DNA of 64,000 nucleotides. It comes from Lysobacter_C viscosus. GTDB taxonomy: Bacteria > Pseudomonadota > Gammaproteobacteria > Xanthomonadales > Xanthomonadaceae. Under the pieces are notes generated by a model. It was not told the DNA's origin, did no database searches, and saw only the letters and a list, made by a program, of their open reading frames with translations. The DNA lies in contig NZ_JBJMAV010000010.1 in NCBI RefSeq assembly GCF_046600715.1, positions 33,299-97,298 of the forward strand, read 5' to 3'. The translations under genes and the position numbers were made by a program. This document shows, piece by piece, positions 24,769-32,729 of this stretch; position 1 is the stretch's first letter; the number at the start of each line of letters is the position of its first letter.

Positions 24769-24787
24769 TGATATCAATTTGATATCA
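24769..24787 (+). promoter_or_regulatory. Tandem 8-base palindromes, probable operator of the SPFH operon
   Basis: Two perfect TGATATCA palindromes (24769-24776 and 24780-24787) are separated by three bases and lie 34 bases upstream of the SPFH start. In such a GC-rich sequence this AT-rich pair is striking. Tandem 8-base palindromes are the pattern bound by MetJ-like ribbon-helix-helix repressors (met boxes), and a ribbon-helix-helix gene is third in this operon. The match of operator and repressor is inferred. Confidence 0.6.
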
Positions 24788-24821
24788 CTCTATCGACATA
24801 CCCAAAAGGACGAGGCGAACC

Positions 24822-25685
24822 ATGAAAGAGAATCCCACCCGCTCCCTGCCCGGCATCCCGGTGTTGCTGGCGTTGCTCCTGGCGATGATCGCCGCCACCG
24901 TGGTGCTGTTCCAGGGCGTGGCGGGCGACAGCCCGCTGACCGCCGTGCTGGCGGTGATCGGGGGGCTCGTCGCGTTCTTCCTGCTGTTCGGCCTGTACAT
25001 GGTCGAGCCCAACCAGTCGGCGGTGCTGAGCCTGTTCGGCAAGTACGTCGGCACCGTCCACGACAACGGCCTGCGCTGGAACAACCCGTTCTTCTCCAAG
25101 CGCAAGGTGTCGCTGCGGGTGCGCAACTTCGAGAGCGGCAAGCTCAAGGTCAACGAACTGGACGGCAGCCCGATCGAAATCGCGGCGGTGATCGTCTGGA
25201 GGGTGGTCGACTCGGCCGAGGCGGTGTTCAACGTCGACGACTACGAGAGCTTCGTGCACATCCAATCCGAGGCGGCGCTGCGGGCCATGGCCACCAGCTA
25301 CCCCTACGACCAGCACGAGGAAGGCCAGGTCTCCCTGCGCAGCCATCCGGTGGAGATCAGCGAGCGGCTGAAGGAACAGCTCGACGAGCGCCTGACCGAG
25401 GCCGGCGTCGACGTCATCGACGCGCGCATCAGCCACCTGGCCTACGCGCCGGAAATCGCCCACGCCATGCTGCAGCGCCAGCAGGCCAATGCGGTGATCG
25501 CCGCACGCACCCGGATCGTGGCGGGCGCGGTGGGCATGGTCGAGATGGCATTGGAGGAGTTGCAGAAGAACGGCGTCGTCCAGCTGGACGAGGAGCGCAA
25601 GGCGGCGATGGTCAGCAACCTGCTGGTGGTGCTGTGCAGCGACCGCAGCACCCAGCCGATCGTCAACACCGGCACCCTTTACTGA
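24822..25685 (+). CDS. SPFH/band 7 (stomatin-prohibitin-like) membrane protein
   Basis: 287 residues behind AAGGACGAGG. Two hydrophobic segments (about residues 12-32 and 38-60) precede the SPFH domain, which begins with Val-Glu-Pro-Asn-Gln-Ser-Ala-Val-Leu-Ser-Leu-Phe-Gly-Lys-Tyr-Val-Gly-Thr and Gly-Leu-Arg-Trp. A long helix at about 210-260 is Gln/Ala-rich and may form a coiled coil. SPFH proteins assemble into large membrane rings and organise microdomains. Here it is the first gene of a four-gene operon whose third gene encodes a DNA-binding protein. Confidence 0.92.
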   Translation: MKENPTRSLPGIPVLLALLLAMIAATVVLFQGVAGDSPLTAVLAVIGGLVAFFLLFGLYMVEPNQSAVLSLFGKYVGTVHDNGLRWNNPFFSKRKVSLRVRNFESGKLKVNELDGSPIEIAAVIVWRVVDSAEAVFNVDDYESFVHIQSEAALRAMATSYPYDQHEEGQVSLRSHPVEISERLKEQLDERLTEAGVDVIDARISHLAYAPEIAHAMLQRQQANAVIAARTRIVAGAVGMVEMALEELQKNGVVQLDEERKAAMVSNLLVVLCSDRSTQPIVNTGTLY

Positions 25686-25695
25686 GGACATGACC

Positions 25696-26064
25696 ATGGA
25701 CTGGGAACGCTACCTCGCCCCCGCCGCCATGGCCCTCAGCGCCATGCCGGTCTTCCTCATCGCCGGGCTGGTGCGCGGCGGCCGCCTGCACCTGGTCAAC
25801 GGACTGGACGCCAGCCGCGTGCGCGACCCCGAACGCCTCGCCCGTCGGCTGGGCGCGTTGCTGGCAGCGGTGGGGTTCAGCGTGCTGCTGGGCGCGGCCG
25901 GCCTTGCCTGGGCCGGATCCGACGAAGCCCGGGTCACTGGCGTGGTCATTGGGTTGCTGCTGGCGGTCAATGGTTTGGCCGTGGCATTGATCCTCACCGT
26001 CGCCAGGGCGCGCCGCGTCGATGATCAAGGGCAGCGGCCCGGGTCGCGATCCACAAGGCGATGA
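25696..26064 (+). CDS. Small membrane protein of the SPFH operon
   Basis: 122 residues from the ATG at 25696; another ATG lies at 25690. It starts ten bases after the SPFH stop. Three hydrophobic segments (about 8-26, 53-74 and 80-104) are separated by a basic loop with Asp-Ala-Ser-Arg-Val-Arg-Asp-Pro-Glu-Arg-Leu-Ala-Arg, and the tail is strongly basic. Its stop overlaps the next start. Function is unknown; it is probably a partner of the SPFH protein. Confidence 0.72.
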   Translation: MDWERYLAPAAMALSAMPVFLIAGLVRGGRLHLVNGLDASRVRDPERLARRLGALLAAVGFSVLLGAAGLAWAGSDEARVTGVVIGLLLAVNGLAVALILTVARARRVDDQGQRPGSRSTRR

Positions 26065-26261
26065 CCCAGAAGAAGGCCTACCCGCTGCGGATCAACGCCA
26101 GGGTGCTGGAGGCGGCGCAGCGTTGGGCCGACGACGAACTGCGCAGCCTCAACGCACAGATCGAGTACGTGCTGCGCGACGCACTGCGCAACGCCGGGCG
26201 GCTGCCCCGCGCGACCGACGGAAAAGACGAACACAGCCACGATGAGGAACAGGACCCATGA
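26061..26261 (+). CDS. Arc-like ribbon-helix-helix DNA-binding protein
   Basis: 66 residues; the ATG overlaps the preceding stop (ATGA). The N-terminal strand Ala-Tyr-Pro-Leu-Arg-Ile-Asn is followed by two helices (Leu-Glu-Ala-Ala-Gln-Arg-Trp-Ala and Ser-Leu-Asn-Ala-Gln-Ile-Glu-Tyr-Val-Leu), the classic Arc/MetJ ribbon-helix-helix pattern. The C-terminus is acidic and His-rich. Automated annotation may call it a HicB-like antitoxin, but no HicA or other toxin is adjacent. It probably represses its own operon through the TGATATCA pair (inference). Confidence 0.82.
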   Translation: MTQKKAYPLRINARVLEAAQRWADDELRSLNAQIEYVLRDALRNAGRLPRATDGKDEHSHDEEQDP

Positions 26262-26434
26262 GCGAGCGATGGATGTACGAGGTGGTGGAGATCAAGCCCG
26301 GATTGATGGGCGGCTTCAAGACGGAGGTGGTGCAGGAGGCCCTCAACACCCGGGGCCGGCTTGGCTGGGAACTGGTCAACCTTGTCGTGAGCCCGGCCAT
26401 GCCCGCGCTTGCTGTGTTCAAGAAGCCCGCCTGA
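26258..26434 (+). CDS. DUF4177-like small protein
   Basis: 58 residues; its start overlaps the ribbon-helix-helix stop (ATGA). Two strands and one helix are predicted: Trp-Met-Tyr-Glu-Val-Val-Glu-Ile, a helix with Val-Val-Gln-Glu-Ala-Leu-Asn, then Gly-Trp-Glu-Leu-Val-Asn-Leu-Val and Ala-Leu-Ala-Val-Phe-Lys-Lys. The Gly-Trp-Glu-Leu-Val core is typical of DUF4177. It is the last gene of the SPFH operon. Function is unknown. Confidence 0.75.
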   Translation: MSERWMYEVVEIKPGLMGGFKTEVVQEALNTRGRLGWELVNLVVSPAMPALAVFKKPA

Positions 26435-26492
26435 TCCCCGCACCCCGCCTCCGCGAATGGCGGGGCGTGGCCACGGGCGCTAACCTGAGCCG

Positions 26493-27323
26493 ATGCGAGG
26501 CGAGCCACTCCACCTGATCAACACGTCCCGGATCGAGGTCTGGCCGGGCGGCCTGCTGCGCGCCCGCAGCAACCGCGACGCGCGGGTACTGGCGCGCGCG
26601 CGCCACGTGCTCCGGCGCAAGCGCGATGGCCGGTTCCTGGCCGCCGACCTGGCCGAAGGCCTGATGCCACTCGTGCCGCGGCTGGGGCACGAGGCGGGAC
26701 TGGACGAAGCACTCGACGCCATCGAAGTCCACGCGCCGCACCGCCGCCCGGGCATCGAGCGCATCCGCGAGCTGCCCCTGGACGCACTGGAAACGCGCCT
26801 GGACGCGCTGGGCCTCGACCAGCGCTACGGCGAGCGCACCGGCCTGGCGCTGGTGGGCGAGCCGGACTGGCTGGCACTGGCGGGGCTCGACCGCTTCCGG
26901 CGCCCGCTGTGGCTGATCGAGCCCGCCGCGCGCGCGTGGTCGCACCTGCAGGCGGGCGCACGCCGCCAGGGCATCGTGCTGGAAGCCATCTCCGGTTACC
27001 GCAGCCACGACTACCAGCTGGGGATTTTCGAACGCAAGCTGGCGCGTGGCCAGGGCGTCGACGAGATCCTCGCGGTCAATGCCGCGCCGGGCTACAGCGA
27101 GCACCACTCCGGGCGCGCACTCGACATCGGCACCCCCGGCGAACCCGCGGCCGAGGAATCGTTCGAAGCGACCCCGGCCTTCGAATGGCTGGGCCGACAC
27201 GCCGCGCAATACGGCTTCACCATGAGCTACCCGCGGGACAACCCGCACGGCATCGTCCACGAGCCGTGGCACTGGTGCTGGCACGCCGCGGGCGGTGCGG
27301 CCGCGCCGACGCCCGGTAGTTGA
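26493..27323 (+). CDS. LAS-type D-alanyl-D-alanine carboxypeptidase (M15 family)
   Basis: 276 residues. A TAACCT box ends six bases before the ATG and there is no Shine-Dalgarno. The M15 zinc site is intact: Ser-Glu-His-His-Ser-Gly-Arg-Ala-Leu-Asp (about residues 201-210) gives the first His and Asp ligands, and Glu-Pro-Trp-His-Trp (about 255-260) gives the catalytic Glu and last His. Ser-Gly-Tyr-Arg-Ser with Asp-Tyr-Gln lies before them. No signal peptide is seen. The N-terminal ~130 residues are Arg/Leu-rich and not recognised. Likely role: cell-wall peptide trimming. Confidence 0.85.
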   Translation: MRGEPLHLINTSRIEVWPGGLLRARSNRDARVLARARHVLRRKRDGRFLAADLAEGLMPLVPRLGHEAGLDEALDAIEVHAPHRRPGIERIRELPLDALETRLDALGLDQRYGERTGLALVGEPDWLALAGLDRFRRPLWLIEPAARAWSHLQAGARRQGIVLEAISGYRSHDYQLGIFERKLARGQGVDEILAVNAAPGYSEHHSGRALDIGTPGEPAAEESFEATPAFEWLGRHAAQYGFTMSYPRDNPHGIVHEPWHWCWHAAGGAAAPTPGS

Positions 27324-27391
27324 CCCGGCAGTGCCCTTCCGCCATAGGTCTCCCCCAACCGCCAGCCGGCACTCCCGTCTCCCGGGCTGAC

Positions 27392-28057
27392 CTAGCCTTG
27401 GGACCGCGGCGTTGGTGGGGCTTTCGCGGCGACGGAATCGGCAATGCGCCACAGGTAGAGGCTCGCGTAGGTCCGATACGGCCCCCACCGCACCCCGCGG
27501 TCTGCCAGCTCGCGCGGCGACGGCGGGGCATCCAGCCCATCGACCACCTGCACGCCCTTGCGGATACCCAGGTCGTCCACCGGCAGCACGTCCGGCCGAC
27601 CCAGGCGGAACATCAGCATCATCTCCACCGTCCATCGTCCGATCCCCCGGGTCGGAACCAGTGCGGAGACGATCCCCTCGTCGTCCATGCGCGCCATCTT
27701 CCGCAGTCCGGGGATTTCACCGGCGGCTTCGCGCGCGGCCAGGTCACGCAAAGCACGCGCCTTGTTGCCTGAAACGCCGCAGGCGCGAAGTGCGGGATCG
27801 TCGATGCGCGCCAACGTATCGGCATGCAGGCGCCCGCTGTCGATCGCCGCCTCGACCCGCCCGACGATGGTGGCCGCCGCCTTCCCACTCAGCTGCTGGT
27901 AGAGGATGGCCCTCGCCAGGGCATCGACCGGATCGAACCGTGCGCGCCAGCGCGGGTCCGGCGGGATCGGGCCGATGCGGCGGATCCAGGCTGCCAGGCG
28001 TCGATCGCTGCGCACCAGGTGCGCACGGGCCGCCTCGGTGTCGAACCCGCGCACCAT
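27392..28057 (-). CDS. AlkA-like DNA-3-methyladenine glycosylase (HhH-GPD)
   Basis: 221 residues from the ATG at 28057. The enzyme family removes alkylated purines from DNA. Visible features: Ala-Leu-Ala-Arg-Ala-Ile-Leu-Tyr-Gln-Gln-Leu-Ser in the first helix, the helix-hairpin-helix Leu-Val-Pro-Thr-Arg-Gly-Ile-Gly-Arg-Trp-Thr-Val-Glu-Met, and Leu-Pro-Val-Asp-Asp-Leu-Gly containing the catalytic Asp. The chain has no AlkA N-terminal extra domain, as in the short Mag-like enzymes. The stop of the upstream DUF423 gene is one base from its start, so both are probably cotranscribed. Confidence 0.92.
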   Translation of the reverse strand: MVRGFDTEAARAHLVRSDRRLAAWIRRIGPIPPDPRWRARFDPVDALARAILYQQLSGKAAATIVGRVEAAIDSGRLHADTLARIDDPALRACGVSGNKARALRDLAAREAAGEIPGLRKMARMDDEGIVSALVPTRGIGRWTVEMMLMFRLGRPDVLPVDDLGIRKGVQVVDGLDAPPSPRELADRGVRWGPYRTYASLYLWRIADSVAAKAPPTPRSQG

Positions 28058-28058
28058 G

Positions 28059-28454
28059 TCAGCTGCGGAACCTTCCGAGGGCGAACACCAGCGCCAGCGC
28101 CAGCCACGCCGCGATCATCAGGCCACCCCCCACGGGCGCGAACGGCGCCGACATCCCAAGCGCGTGCGACAGGACCAGGCTGCCCGAGAACAGCAGTACG
28201 CCCAGCAGCATTGCCACCAGGCAACCCCGCACGGCACGACCCGTGCCCTGCATGCCCACGGCCATCAGCGCGATGCCATGCCCGAATGCCATCAGCGCGG
28301 CCAACTGCAACCGGGCCTGGGCCTCGCCTCCACTTGCGTGTGCGGCGTAGGCCGAAAGCGCGACGGACCCACCCGCCAGTAGCGCGCCCAGCGCCGGCAA
28401 CAGCCGCGGCTGGCGTCGCAACAGGTGACCTGGGGCCGGCGACGGTTCGGACAT
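28059..28454 (-). CDS. DUF423 membrane protein (YgdD-like)
   Basis: 131 residues from the ATG at 28454; the frame is open to 28544. After a Pro/Arg-rich N-terminus, four hydrophobic helices follow, with Ser-Ala-Tyr-Ala-Ala-His-Ala at the first helix, Ala-Leu-Met-Ala-Phe-Gly-His-Gly-Ile-Ala in the second and Phe-Ser-Gly-Ser-Leu in the third. This matches DUF423/YgdD inner-membrane proteins of unknown function. It sits one base from the AlkA-like glycosylase start in a likely two-gene unit. Confidence 0.85.
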   Translation of the reverse strand: MSEPSPAPGHLLRRQPRLLPALGALLAGGSVALSAYAAHASGGEAQARLQLAALMAFGHGIALMAVGMQGTGRAVRGCLVAMLLGVLLFSGSLVLSHALGMSAPFAPVGGGLMIAAWLALALVFALGRFRS

Positions 28455-28581
28455 GGGCGGGGTGGTTCCAGGGTGCACCACGATAGCAGTCGGCCCGACG
28501 GCCGCGCCGCGTAACACGGCGGACGGGCACCTCGCCGGCGCCACTGGCTCGCGGCCGGACGGGCGGAAACAAGCGAAGCGG

Positions 28582-28614
28582 AAAAAAAACGCCGCGCGGA
28601 TGACCGCGCGGCGT
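28582..28614 (-). terminator. Rho-independent terminator of the SRPBCC gene
   Basis: On the minus strand a GC-rich stem (AACGCCGCGCGG with CCGCGCGGCGTT, loop TCAT) is followed by eight T, about 27 bases after the stop at 28641. Confidence 0.88.
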
Positions 28615-28640
28615 TGCCGTACTGCATAACGGGACTGGGC

Positions 28641-29789
28641 TCAGCGAACGGCCCAGTAGACCTCGAATTCGCCGTCCGGCATGAAGCCACCCTCGATGCC
28701 GGACTTCCAGACCTCATAGGGCCGTTCGGCGGTCTCGAAGCCCTGGGTCAGCGCCCAGGCGCGCAGCGCATCGCGCACCATCGCCAGGTTGGCCATGTGG
28801 CCGGTGAAGGGCACCATCGCGACCTTGCTCGCCGGCGAACGCAGGTATTCCACCGGGCCGTCCAGCTTCAGGCCGGTCAGCTCGGGTGCGTCAACGGCCG
28901 CCACTTCGGTTTCGACCTCGGCGGCTTCACCGTCTTCGCTGCCTTCGTCTTCGTCGGCGTCCGGGGACGCACCACCCGAGCGCTTGCGCACCGGCACCGC
29001 GACATCGAACGAGTAGCTCTCGGCACCGAACTCGTTGGTGATGATGCGCACCGGGCCGGCGGCCTCGAGGTTGTTGGCCGCCATCACCCGGCGGATCCAC
29101 TCCATGTTGCCGGTCATCTGCTTGGCAACGGCCTCGTTGTCACGCGGCACCGCGGCGCTGACGAACAGCAGGTTCTCGGCCGGACGGTCCTGCAGGCGCG
29201 GTGCCTTCTCCGGGTCATCCTTGCTCAGCTCGGAATAGTCGTAGTTCGGCACGGCGGCCAGCATGTTGCTCAGGCGCTGCAGGCCCAGTTTCATGTCGGC
29301 ACCGACATTGCTGCTGACGTACATGCCGGCGTAGCGCCCGATCAGGTTCCATCCGTAGTCAACATCGTAGGTCTGGGTGATCTCGACGTTGCGCCCCGCG
29401 CGGCCGGTCGGCCGCAGCGAGTAGGTGGTGCGCTTGTTGATGCCCGGCTCCGGGTCGGTCAGCTCGAAGGTGACACTCTTGCGCGGCTCGGCGGAGACGA
29501 GCTCCCAGCTGCCTTCCCCCAGCGCGGTGTCGGAGGTGTAGTCCAGGCGCGAGCCCACGCCCGACTCCGGGCCCGACTTCTCGATCTCGACACTGGGGTC
29601 GCGAAGCACGAGCGGGTGCCAATCTTCGAAGCGGCGCAGGCTGCTGATCGTGTCGTACACGATGGTCAGCTTGCGGTTGGTTTCCACGCTTTCCTCGTGG
29701 TGCCGGCTGGAGGGCAGCAGCACCCCCACCACCAGGAACAGCGCGGCCACGATGGCCAGCGAAATCAGGATCTCGATCAAACGGGTCAT
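28641..29789 (-). CDS. Membrane-anchored SRPBCC protein with a C-terminal GyrI-like region
   Basis: 382 residues. A single hydrophobic helix (about 5-27) anchors the N-terminus. Residues ~40-180 form an SRPBCC/START-like domain (Trp-His-Pro-Leu-Val, Gly-Ser-Arg-Leu-Asp-Tyr and Gly-Glu-Gly-Ser-Trp-Glu-Leu). After an acidic low-complexity linker (about 290-315), the last part resembles GyrI-like ligand-binding domains, with Gly-His-Met and Tyr-Glu-Val-Trp. Such tandem small-molecule binding domains suggest a ligand sensor on the membrane; the ligand is unknown. Confidence 0.8.
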   Translation of the reverse strand: MTRLIEILISLAIVAALFLVVGVLLPSSRHHEESVETNRKLTIVYDTISSLRRFEDWHPLVLRDPSVEIEKSGPESGVGSRLDYTSDTALGEGSWELVSAEPRKSVTFELTDPEPGINKRTTYSLRPTGRAGRNVEITQTYDVDYGWNLIGRYAGMYVSSNVGADMKLGLQRLSNMLAAVPNYDYSELSKDDPEKAPRLQDRPAENLLFVSAAVPRDNEAVAKQMTGNMEWIRRVMAANNLEAAGPVRIITNEFGAESYSFDVAVPVRKRSGGASPDADEDEGSEDGEAAEVETEVAAVDAPELTGLKLDGPVEYLRSPASKVAMVPFTGHMANLAMVRDALRAWALTQGFETAERPYEVWKSGIEGGFMPDGEFEVYWAVR

Positions 29790-30109
29790 TCAGGTTCTCC
29801 AGGGCCGACCCGGGACCAGACCGGGGCGCAGACCCATAATCCTAGCAAGGAAGGCGGGGGCGAAGCAGTAGTTGTATTGCACGCGGCCCGGGACGCCCCG
29901 CCCCGCGCGCTGGGTCCCCTGTACCGGGACCGGGAAAAGCTACACCGCGCCCATGTCCTGCGGCCGTCAACGGCGGGCCTCGAGGCAAGCCTGAACATGA
30001 AGCGAGGCATGAACGCCGCCCGGCATGCCTGAGCGCCGCCGCCTGCGAGCCACCGGCTCGCGCGGCCACGAACGCCCGCCGCGCTGCGGCGGGCCGGACA
30101 TCCTGCCGC

Positions 30110-30751
30110 TCAGACCAGCTGCAGCTCGAAGGCCTTCAGCACCGCCCGGGTGCGGTCGCGGACGCCGAGCTTGGACAGGATGTTGGACACGTGGTTCTTG
30201 ATGGTGCCCTCGGCCACGCCCAGCGAATTGGCGATTTCCTTGTTGGAGAAGCCGCCTGCCATCAGCCTCAGGATCTCGGTCTCGCGCTCGGTCAGCGGGT
30301 CGGGACGGTCGAGGCTGACGAAGTCGTTGCGCATGTGCTCCAGCCCCGACAGCAACCGCTGGGTCACCGCTGGCTGCACCAGCGAACCGCCCGCGGCGAC
30401 CGTCTGGATGGCGCCGACGAGCTTTTCCAGGGAGACGTCCTTGAGCATGTAGCCCTTGGCACCGGCCTTCAGCCCGGCCAGCACCAGCTGGTCGTCATCG
30501 AAGGTGGTGAGGATGATCGTGGGGGGCAGGCTGTTGCTGCGGGCCAGCGCCTGCAGCGCCTCCAGACCGGACATCACCGGCATGCGCATGTCCATCAGCA
30601 CCACGTCCGGGCCGACCTGCGGGATCATTTCGACGGCCTGGCGGCCATCACCGGCCTCGGCAACCACCTCGATGCCTTCGGCCAGGGACAACAGCGAACG
30701 TACGCCCTGGCGCACCAGGGTCTGGTCGTCCACCAGCATCACACGGATCAT
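30110..30751 (-). CDS. NarL/FixJ-family response regulator
   Basis: 213 residues from the ATG at 30751, overlapping the kinase stop by four bases (ATGA). Receiver domain: Met-Leu-Val-Asp-Asp-Gln, phospho-acceptor Asp in Val-Leu-Met-Asp-Met-Arg-Met-Pro, Thr in Ile-Leu-Thr-Thr and Lys in Met-Leu-Lys-Asp. LuxR-type helix-turn-helix at about 150-205: Leu-Thr-Glu-Arg-Glu-Thr-Glu-Ile-Leu and Asn-Lys-Glu-Ile-Ala. Partner of the overlapping kinase at 30748; the target genes are not visible. Confidence 0.95.
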   Translation of the reverse strand: MIRVMLVDDQTLVRQGVRSLLSLAEGIEVVAEAGDGRQAVEMIPQVGPDVVLMDMRMPVMSGLEALQALARSNSLPPTIILTTFDDDQLVLAGLKAGAKGYMLKDVSLEKLVGAIQTVAAGGSLVQPAVTQRLLSGLEHMRNDFVSLDRPDPLTERETEILRLMAGGFSNKEIANSLGVAEGTIKNHVSNILSKLGVRDRTRAVLKAFELQLV

Positions 30752-31953
30752 GCGATCACTCCTTCGGGGGCAGCGGCCGGGGCCGCCGATGCCGGCAACG
30801 TCAGGAACAGGCAGAAGCCTTCCTGCGGCCGGGTCTTTATCTCGAGGTTGCCACCATATTGCGCCAGCCGTTCGCGCATGCCGAGCAACCCGTTGCCGGC
30901 CACGAAGGCCTCGGCCCCGCGACCATCGTCGCGCGCGGTCATCGCCACCCGGCCGCCGGCACGCCGGGCCTCGATCCACAGGTTGCGCGCCGCCGCGTGG
31001 CGCACGGCGTTGGTGATCACTTCCTGCGTGCAGCGCAGCAGCACGTGCGCCCGCTCGGGGTCGTCCATAGTCAACGGCGACTCGATGTCCATGTGGATCT
31101 GCAGCGAAGGCACGTTCTCGGCCAAGGGGCGCAACGCGGCTTCCAGGTCGATGGCCCCGCCGTCGCGCAGGTGGCTGACCGCTTCGCGCACGTCGGTCAG
31201 CAGCAGCCGCGCCAACGTGTGGGCCTGCTGCACATGCTCCTTGACCCGCCCCTCCGACAGGTGGCCGGCCACTTCCAGGTTGAGGCTCAAGGCGGTGAGG
31301 TGGTGGCCGAGAAGGTCGTGCAATTCGCGCGAGATCCGCGTGCGTTCGTTGACCCGGGCGCTTTCGGCCAGCAGCACGCGGGTGGCACGCAACTCCGCAT
31401 TGAGCCGGCGCTGCTCCTCGCGCGCCTGCGCCTGCTGGCGCGCGACCAGGCTGGTCACGAACACAAATGCACAGAAGCCCGCATACAGCGCGGACTGCAT
31501 CAACGCTTCCGGGTAGGTGAAGTCCAGCCCGCGCACGTACACCGGGACCACCACGAACTGGCTCAGCACCAGCCACGCCACGCCGACGGGCAGGGGCAGC
31601 AGCCACGGCAGCACGCAGGCGACCACCATCAGCAGGATGCTGCCCAGCCCGCTGCCGCTGTAGTAGCTGATGGCGATCGCGGTACCGGTCAGCACCATCA
31701 GCAGCGTGTAGTCGAACAGGTTGGCCCGGCGGGCCCCGAGGTTGCGGGTGACCCAGCTGTAGCTGAGGCCGAAGGACAGGTACAGCGCCCAGATCGTCCA
31801 GCCAAAGCGCAGCGCGCCGATCGCCCCCTCGGCCAGGCCCGGGTCGCCGCCGAGGGGCTGCAGGGTCAGCGATAGCAGCGGGAACCCGACCATCGCCCAG
31901 GTGAACAGGCCGGCGTAGCGCAGCAGTCTGGAATGGTTCAGCCGGTTCAACAT
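30748..31953 (-). CDS. DesK-type sensor histidine kinase
   Basis: 401 residues. Six membrane segments (about 15-165) are followed by a coiled-coil linker with Gln/Arg-rich repeats. The HisKA_3 motif Ser-Arg-Glu-Leu-His-Asp-Leu-Leu-Gly-His-His contains the phospho-acceptor His (about 215). The ATPase domain has Val-Ile-Thr-Asn-Ala-Val-Arg-His, Asp-Asp-Gly-Arg-Gly and Gly-Asn-Gly-Leu-Leu-Gly-Met-Arg-Glu-Arg. Membrane sensing resembles thermosensor DesK, but the signal is unknown. The response regulator follows with a 4-base overlap. Confidence 0.95.
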   Translation of the reverse strand: MLNRLNHSRLLRYAGLFTWAMVGFPLLSLTLQPLGGDPGLAEGAIGALRFGWTIWALYLSFGLSYSWVTRNLGARRANLFDYTLLMVLTGTAIAISYYSGSGLGSILLMVVACVLPWLLPLPVGVAWLVLSQFVVVPVYVRGLDFTYPEALMQSALYAGFCAFVFVTSLVARQQAQAREEQRRLNAELRATRVLLAESARVNERTRISRELHDLLGHHLTALSLNLEVAGHLSEGRVKEHVQQAHTLARLLLTDVREAVSHLRDGGAIDLEAALRPLAENVPSLQIHMDIESPLTMDDPERAHVLLRCTQEVITNAVRHAAARNLWIEARRAGGRVAMTARDDGRGAEAFVAGNGLLGMRERLAQYGGNLEIKTRPQEGFCLFLTLPASAAPAAAPEGVIA

Positions 31954-32053
31954 CGCTGCATGCTAGCGGGATGTGCGCCCGCCGGGGCCTTCCGAAAGTC
32001 ATGGCCCGCCCGGCAGCAGGGTGTCGGACCCGGTCGCCGGGGTCGATGTGCCA

Positions 32054-32062
32054 TGCGATAAT
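32054..32062 (+). promoter_or_regulatory. Extended -10 promoter of the GNAT-min transcript
   Basis: TGCGATAAT is an extended -10 element (TGn followed by GATAAT), 65 bases before the GNAT start in the divergent region between the kinase and GNAT genes. No -35 match is visible, as expected for extended -10 promoters. Confidence 0.5.
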
Positions 32063-32126
32063 CGCCGGGTTGCCCGTTCCGCCGGCCACATCGCAGCAGC
32101 GCGTCACAGAACCCTGGAGCACCGGA

Positions 32127-32729
32127 ATGTCGATCGTCGTCCGCGACGTGCGTGAGCACGAGCTGGATTCCGTCCTTGCACTCAACAATGCCGCCGGACC
32201 CACCATCCTGCCGTTGGATGCGGCAAGACTGCGGCACTTCTTCGACCATGCCGAATGCTTCCGCGTCGCCGAACGTGACGGCACCCTTGCCGGCTTCCTG
32301 ATCGGGATGGCCTCCACCGCCCAGCACGACAGCAGCAACTTCCGCTGGTTCCTGGAGCGTTATCCGGACTTCTTCTATATCGACCGCATCGTGGTCGCCA
32401 GCCGGCGCCGCGGGGGTGGTGTCGGGCGGGCGCTGTATGCCGATGCCCAGAGCTATTCGGAGCTGCGTTACCCGCAGATGGCCTGCGAGGTGTTCCTGGA
32501 AGGGGCCAACGACCCGGTGCTGCTGTTCCATGGCAGCTTCGGCTTCCGCGAGGTGGGCCAGCACGTGATGCCGGGCACCGGCATCCGTGCGGCGATGCTG
32601 ATGAAGACGCTCTGCAGCTACCCGTGGGTGCGCGAAACCTACGGCGATGAGCTGCCCGATGCGCCATGGATCATGCGGCCGCGCCAGGCGCCCCTCACCG
32701 CCCGGCATCGCCCGACGGGAACCGCATGA
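32127..32729 (+). CDS. GNAT family N-acetyltransferase
   Basis: 200 residues behind CTGGAG. The acetyl-CoA motif Ile-Val-Val-Ala-Ser-Arg-Arg-Arg-Gly-Gly-Gly-Val-Gly-Arg-Ala-Leu-Tyr is clear, preceded by Phe-Tyr-Ile-Asp-Arg. The C-terminal part has Cys-Glu-Val-Phe-Leu-Glu-Gly-Ala-Asn and Leu-Phe-His-Gly-Ser-Phe-Gly-Phe-Arg-Glu-Val-Gly. Its stop overlaps the minC start by four bases, placing it in the min operon. The substrate is unknown. Confidence 0.9.
   Translation: MSIVVRDVREHELDSVLALNNAAGPTILPLDAARLRHFFDHAECFRVAERDGTLAGFLIGMASTAQHDSSNFRWFLERYPDFFYIDRIVVASRRRGGGVGRALYADAQSYSELRYPQMACEVFLEGANDPVLLFHGSFGFREVGQHVMPGTGIRAAMLMKTLCSYPWVRETYGDELPDAPWIMRPRQAPLTARHRPTGTA

Noticed and set aside
26061..26261. 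A HicB-type antitoxin.
   Set aside because: The ribbon-helix-helix fold fits, but no toxin gene is adjacent. The neighbours are SPFH, membrane and DUF4177 genes, so a transcriptional regulator is more likely.
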